Source: Rickettsiales bacterium
GTDB lineage: Bacteria; Pseudomonadota; Alphaproteobacteria; Rickettsiales; Deianiraeaceae
Assembly: GCA_947378695.1 (NCBI GenBank)
Contig: CANCKZ010000027.1
Location: 1 to 8,194 of the forward strand
Direction: 5' to 3'
DNA length: 8,194 nucleotides
Below the pieces are notes generated by a model. The model did not search any database and was not told where the DNA came from. It saw nothing but the letters and a program-made list of their open reading frames with translations. The first letter of the stretch is position 1. Every line of letters begins with the position of its first letter. Below are positions 5,719 through 8,194 of the stretch, piece by piece. The position numbers and the translations under genes were made by a program.

Positions 5719-5746
5719 TTCAAAATGTATAATTGAGTGGAAAGTT

Positions 5747-5763
5747 TGTGGAAGCGGTTTTGT
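5747..5763 (+). repeat. 17-bp direct repeat, copy 2
   Basis: Second exact copy of TGTGGAAGCGGTTTTGT, ending 13 bp from the 3' end of the outer-membrane protein gene. Its GCGGT (5754-5758) pairs with ACCGC (5771-5775), forming a weak hairpin just past that gene's stop on the minus strand; no T run follows, so termination there is uncertain. Confidence 0.75.
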
Positions 5764-5775
5764 CAATTTTACCGC

Positions 5776-6624
5776 CTAAAATGTGTTTGATGAAAGACCG
5801 ATGAAGTCAAACGAAAGACCAAAACGGTTTTGAATGACGGCGTATCTTGCATTTTGCAGTGCCGTAATTTGGTTGACGGTTGCAGTTGATTCTGCCGTGC
5901 CCGTGAACTTTGAAAGCGAAAGGAATGTGGTATCGGCAAAAATGGAAAACGCCGGCGAAAGGCGATATGATGCACCAAATCCGAAAAATGGATTTTTCGT
6001 TGCAAATGTGCCAAGAATGTTGTATGTTGCAGGGTCTTTTGGGTTTTTATATGTCCAAGGATTGGTAAGGCTATCCTTTGAAACGCTGTCGTAAAAGGAA
6101 ATTTTCGACGATTGCACACCGCCAATTGTGTAAGCAGAAATTCGACCGAATTTATACGAAATTTTTCCATAAAACGCATTTCCAAGGGAAAGGTCTAGAA
6201 GATAATCATTTCCGGAGGATATTACTCCGTTGAATATTTTGTGTGAAGGACTGTGTGAGGCACCGCCTCCAATTTTCATATTTTGACTTATCGGCATCAA
6301 AAACTCGACCCCAACAAGCATGTTACCAGCAGTAACGCTGGTTGCGGGGATTGTTTGCGTTGTTGTTTTTTGGGTGGAATCTTGATATTCCAAGCTGTTT
6401 GCCGAGGCTTGATGGACGGACATTCCGCCATATATTGAAATTGAGTGTGCAATCCATGAGCTTGCAGCATTTCTTATATTAGACGCACCGTTGAAGAGGC
6501 GGGGTCTTGCTTGTGGCGGGGTATGCTGTTCTGGCAGTGGTTCGTAGGCTCCCGTTTGTGTGTTATAATAAACTTGCGATGCTTGCGAGGCGAAACTCAC
6601 AAGCAAAAGGATTATATATAGCAT
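5776..6624 (-). CDS. Outer-membrane beta-barrel (surface antigen-like) protein
   Basis: A 282-residue exported protein with the build of a small outer-membrane barrel. Residues 1-17 are a signal peptide with an almost uncharged hydrophobic core and a likely cut after Ala-Ser-Gln (15-17). A Pro-rich linker spans about 28-42. From about residue 58 there are repeated amphipathic strands rich in Gly, aromatic and Ser residues, for example SISIYGGMSV (61-70), MLVGVEFLMP (102-111), FGFGASYRL (214-222) and FGLSFDF (268-274). The chain ends in Phe, as barrels recognised by the BAM machinery often do. Loops are Ser/Thr/Asn-rich. The start is nine bases after the nusB stop on the same strand, so it is probably cotranscribed, although no Shine-Dalgarno is evident. 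I recognise the fold class, not a specific family; porin, adhesin and immunodominant antigen roles are all possible. Confidence 0.7.
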   Translation of the reverse strand: MLYIILLLVSFASQASQVYYNTQTGAYEPLPEQHTPPQARPRLFNGASNIRNAASSWIAHSISIYGGMSVHQASANSLEYQDSTQKTTTQTIPATSVTAGNMLVGVEFLMPISQNMKIGGGASHSPSHKIFNGVISSGNDYLLDLSLGNAFYGKISYKFGRISAYTIGGVQSSKISFYDSVSKDSLTNPWTYKNPKDPATYNILGTFATKNPFFGFGASYRLSPAFSIFADTTFLSLSKFTGTAESTATVNQITALQNARYAVIQNRFGLSFDFIGLSSNTF

Positions 6625-6633
6625 TGTGCAGGT

Positions 6634-7203
6634 TTATATATTTTGCGAAATCTTATCCAAAATAGCATTGATGAACCCAATTTCCGGACCATCAAAGAAA
6701 GCGTGAGTAAGGTTTGTGTATTCGCTCATAATAATTTTTGCTTCAACTTTGGAATTAAACATTAGTTCGTAAGTTCCACAACGCAAAATTGCGGCAATTG
6801 TTCCATCAAGAGTATTTATTTTCCAAGGATGCTTAAGAAAGCGTTGAATTGTGGCATCAATTGCAGGGATTGTTTCAATTGTGTTTTGAATTACAGAGTG
6901 GAGGAATTTTTCGTCCAACTTTTGTGTTTTACGAGTATCGCCGTAGCGGTCAGCATAAAAAACGGTTTTGTAGAAATAAACAATTGTTGCAAGAATATTT
7001 CTTCCAATCGCTTGCGGAGTCTTCCCCTCTGTTTCGCCGGAAGCGAGCATTGTGCTGTAAAGGAAAACTGATTGAACGAATGCAAGGCGTGTGACTCTTT
7101 TACGATTTGTGATGAATGTTTCGAAGCGTGAACGCATTTCTTCCGGTGGCAATTCACTTCTTTCCACTTGGTGTCTGATAGACCTAAAAGGATTCGGGTT
7201 CAT
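6634..7203 (-). CDS. nusB: Transcription antitermination factor NusB
   Basis: NusB, with NusE/S10, binds the boxA RNA of rRNA operons and promotes antitermination. The 189-residue product carries the all-helical NusB domain: the Arg-rich first helix RKRVTRLAFVQSVF (34-47), and the C-terminal block with TLDGTIAAILRCGTYEL (131-147), then the region around EAKIIMSEYTNL (154-165) and GFINAILDKIS (176-186), which ends the family fold. About 30 residues precede the usual first helix, longer than E. coli NusB. Met23 (7137) is an alternative start with GGAAG close upstream and would give a standard length. The start at 7203 is kept because the frame is open and a TTGACA lies upstream. It is transcribed away from the tRNA and followed after nine bases by an outer-membrane protein gene, an unusual partner. 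Confidence 0.92.
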   Translation of the reverse strand: MNPNPFRSIRHQVERSELPPEEMRSRFETFITNRKRVTRLAFVQSVFLYSTMLASGETEGKTPQAIGRNILATIVYFYKTVFYADRYGDTRKTQKLDEKFLHSVIQNTIETIPAIDATIQRFLKHPWKINTLDGTIAAILRCGTYELMFNSKVEAKIIMSEYTNLTHAFFDGPEIGFINAILDKISQNI

Positions 7204-7244
7204 AGTATTGTTGATAAAAAACAGCTTTATTTAAAATAATAATA

Positions 7245-7273
7245 AACAAAATGCCTCAAAAAATAAATGTCAA
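7245..7273 (-). promoter_or_regulatory. Putative promoter of nusB and the barrel-protein gene
   Basis: On the minus strand a perfect TTGACA (7273-7268) is followed after 17 bases by TTTGTT (7250-7245), a poor -10. It carries the shared CTTGACATT 9-mer (7274-7266). The leader to the ATG at 7203 would be about 35 bases of A/T-rich sequence. Confidence 0.4.
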
Positions 7274-7341
7274 GGAATTTGTTTATTTCAAATGGGAGTT
7301 ATTCAAATGTGATGCAATTTTGTTAAAAAAATAAAAAACAC

Positions 7342-7369
7342 TTGACTTTTTAAATTGATGGATTAAATC
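7342..7369 (+). promoter_or_regulatory. Putative promoter of tRNA-Leu
   Basis: TTGACT (7342-7347), a 16-base spacer and TAAATC (7364-7369) would start transcription a few bases before the mature tRNA 5' end at 7383. This is a reasonable arrangement for a single tRNA gene. Confidence 0.45.
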
Positions 7370-7382
7370 AAAAAAGATTTTA

Positions 7383-7465
7383 GCGGATATGGCGAAATTG
7401 GCAGACGCACCAGATTTAGGTTCTGGCGGGAAACCGTGGGGGTTCAAGTCCCTCTATCCGCACCA
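7383..7465 (+). tRNA. tRNA-Leu (anticodon UAG)
   Basis: A complete 83-base cloverleaf with encoded CCA. The acceptor arm GCGGATA (7383-7389) pairs fully with TATCCGC (7455-7461), followed by discriminator A (7462) and CCA (7463-7465). The anticodon stem CCAGA (7410-7414) pairs with TCTGG (7422-7426) around the loop TTTAGGT, giving anticodon TAG (7417-7419), which reads CUN leucine codons. The T arm GGGGG/CCCTC (7438-7442 and 7450-7454) holds TTCAAGT. The variable region between the anticodon and T arms is extended, as expected for the class II leucine tRNA. Discriminator A also fits leucine. Confidence 0.95.
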
Positions 7466-7575
7466 TCTTCTCACAACCTTCACAATGTAAAATTTATATC
7501 AAACAAACATTAATTGTTGAAAAATATAACGAAATCCACAAAATCTTAATTGTTATCCATATCATCAATTTTTCC

Positions 7576-7604
7576 TTGACATTGTAAAAACATTACAAAG
7601 ATTA
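7576..7604 (+). promoter_or_regulatory. Putative cyoA promoter with inverted repeat in the spacer
   Basis: TTGACA (7576-7581), a 17-base spacer and AGATTA (7599-7604) form a candidate promoter. The spacer itself is the inverted repeat TTGTAA-N5-TTACAA (7582-7598), which fills it exactly. A dimeric regulator bound there would block RNA polymerase. The predicted transcript start near 7611 favours the cyoA ATG at 7629. Confidence 0.45.
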
Positions 7605-7628
7605 ATGTCAATTCTTATTGATGTTCGT

Positions 7629-8194
7629 ATGAATATTGCCGTGTTTAACCCTGTTGGAATAATTGCATCGCAGGAAAAATCTTTGCTGATTTTCTCATTC
7701 TTGTTGATGCTTATCGTTGTCGTTCCTGTAATGATAATGATTGTTGCATTTGCGTATCGTTACCGTGCTTCGAATACTAAGGCGAAGTATTCCCCAAACT
7801 GGTGCCACAGCACAATTCTTGAACTTATCTGGTGGGGAATTCCAACGCTTTTGGTAATAGTTCTTGCCATAGTAACTTGGAAATCAACGCACGAACTTGA
7901 CCCATACAAACCCCTTGAACACCCAAAAAAACCAATAGTTATCCAAGCAATTGCCCTTGATTGGAAATGGCTTTTCATTTACCCAGAATACAACATTGCA
8001 ACGCTGAATTTTATGCAATTTCCGGTTGGAACTCCGCTGAATTTCAAAATAACGGCAGATGCTCCAATGAACGCACTGGCAATTCCACAACTTGGCGGAC
8101 AAATTTACGCAATGCAAGGCATGGAAACACAAATTCACTGGATATCCGATGTAACTGGGGAATTTAAAGGATATTCTTCGAACTATTCGGGTCG
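7629..8194 (+). CDS. cyoA: Cytochrome bo3 quinol oxidase subunit II (partial, 5' part)
   Basis: Subunit II of the proton-pumping heme-copper quinol oxidase. The window holds the first 188 codons, cut by the right edge. After a short N-terminus come two membrane helices, about residues 18-44 and 62-85, then the start of the periplasmic cupredoxin domain. CyoA signatures include YRYRASNTKAKYSPNW, THELDPYKPL, ALDWKWLFIYPE and IPQLGGQIYAMQGM. These match quinol oxidases rather than cytochrome c oxidases; the position of the lost CuA ligands lies beyond the edge. The usual N-terminal lipoprotein signal and lipid-anchor Cys are absent: the protein begins near where mature CyoA normally starts. An ATG eight codons upstream (7605) is in frame but overlaps the putative promoter and adds no signal. 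A stop closes the frame at 7527. cyoBCD would be expected to follow. Confidence 0.95.
   Translation, partial: MNIAVFNPVGIIASQEKSLLIFSFLLMLIVVVPVMIMIVAFAYRYRASNTKAKYSPNWCHSTILELIWWGIPTLLVIVLAIVTWKSTHELDPYKPLEHPKKPIVIQAIALDWKWLFIYPEYNIATLNFMQFPVGTPLNFKITADAPMNALAIPQLGGQIYAMQGMETQIHWISDVTGEFKGYSSNYSG

Larger units (their letters stand above)
5150..5775. other. 626-bp repeat-rich intergenic region between convergent genes
   Basis: No convincing gene lies here. Contents in order: the hemH terminator; a second copy of part of it (5228-5241); two related sites sharing ACTGTACTAG (5271-5280 and 5439-5448); an A-rich stretch near 5338-5360; a 28-bp perfect palindrome (5433-5460) with a T run; a 12-bp inverted-repeat pair (5468-5479 and 5707-5718); an AT palindrome near 5528-5539; and a 17-bp direct-repeat pair (5554-5570 and 5747-5763). 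By my count 5571-5740 is about half G+C, against about 40% in a sampled stretch of rpoH. The minus strand is open over 5269-5766 but begins only at TTG and looks like translated repeat. The region is best read as an accumulation of interspersed or decayed repetitive elements. Confidence 0.6.

Noticed and set aside
5269..5766. 165-codon open frame on the minus strand in the repeat region
   Set aside because: It begins only at TTG, crosses the large palindrome and both repeat systems, has no ribosome site or recognisable domain, and its composition follows the repeats. It is more likely translated repeat DNA, though a decayed gene cannot be excluded.
5150..5775. CRISPR array
   Set aside because: The repeats differ in sequence, occur twice at most, and have no regular spacer length.
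253..7203. Absence of TGA stop codons (four TAA and three TAG among seven complete genes), hinting at UGA recoding
   Set aside because: All Trp positions I checked use TGG and no in-frame TGA is needed to read any protein. With only seven genes the absence is unremarkable.
7605..7628. Upstream in-frame ATG for cyoA
   Set aside because: It falls directly after the putative -10 element, adds eight residues without signal-peptide character, and the downstream ATG matches the conserved part better.

Overview
This window looks like a chromosomal segment of an AT-rich alphaproteobacterium, probably host-associated (Holosporales- or Rickettsiales-like). The evidence is a group II heat-shock sigma factor gene, a VirB2/TrbC-type pilin gene, a cytochrome bo3 (cyo) quinol oxidase gene, short intergenic gaps, weak Shine-Dalgarno signals, and coding DNA near 40% G+C in the stretch I counted. 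The lineage is an inference from gene content; no rRNA is present to settle it.

Layout, left to right. A partial exported-protein gene runs off the left edge on the minus strand (2-142). Divergent from it is a virB2-like pilin gene (253-753), which converges through a small hairpin on a long-chain acyl-CoA synthetase gene (803-2446, minus). Divergent from that gene is a plus-strand run of housekeeping genes: rpoH (2594-3493), smpB (3568-4071) and hemH (4142-5149). hemH ends in a compact intrinsic terminator. The 626-bp gap 5150-5775 contains no convincing gene but several layers of repeats. On the far side lies a minus-strand pair reading toward the gap: nusB (7203-6634), then an outer-membrane beta-barrel gene (6624-5776), separated by 9 bp. 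A complete tRNA-Leu(UAG) gene follows at 7383-7465, then the start of cyoA (7629 to the right edge).

Functionally the genes cover transcription control (RpoH, NusB), trans-translation (SmpB), the last step of heme synthesis (HemH), a heme-copper quinol oxidase subunit (CyoA), fatty-acid activation and surface/export functions. HemH and CyoA are linked biochemically, since protoheme is the precursor of the oxidase hemes, but they are not one operon here.

The most unusual parts are: (i) the repeat-rich gap, with a 28-bp perfect palindrome, a 12-bp inverted-repeat pair enclosing about 250 bp, 17-bp direct repeats and a duplicated half of the hemH terminator; (ii) the rpoH 5' region, with a tandem 10-bp repeat abutting the promoter, a start codon inside a small hairpin and a 15-bp repeat encoding the N-terminus; and (iii) an identical 9-mer, CTTGACATT, upstream of four genes. 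No complete new multi-gene system is visible; the novelty is in regulatory and repeat structure.
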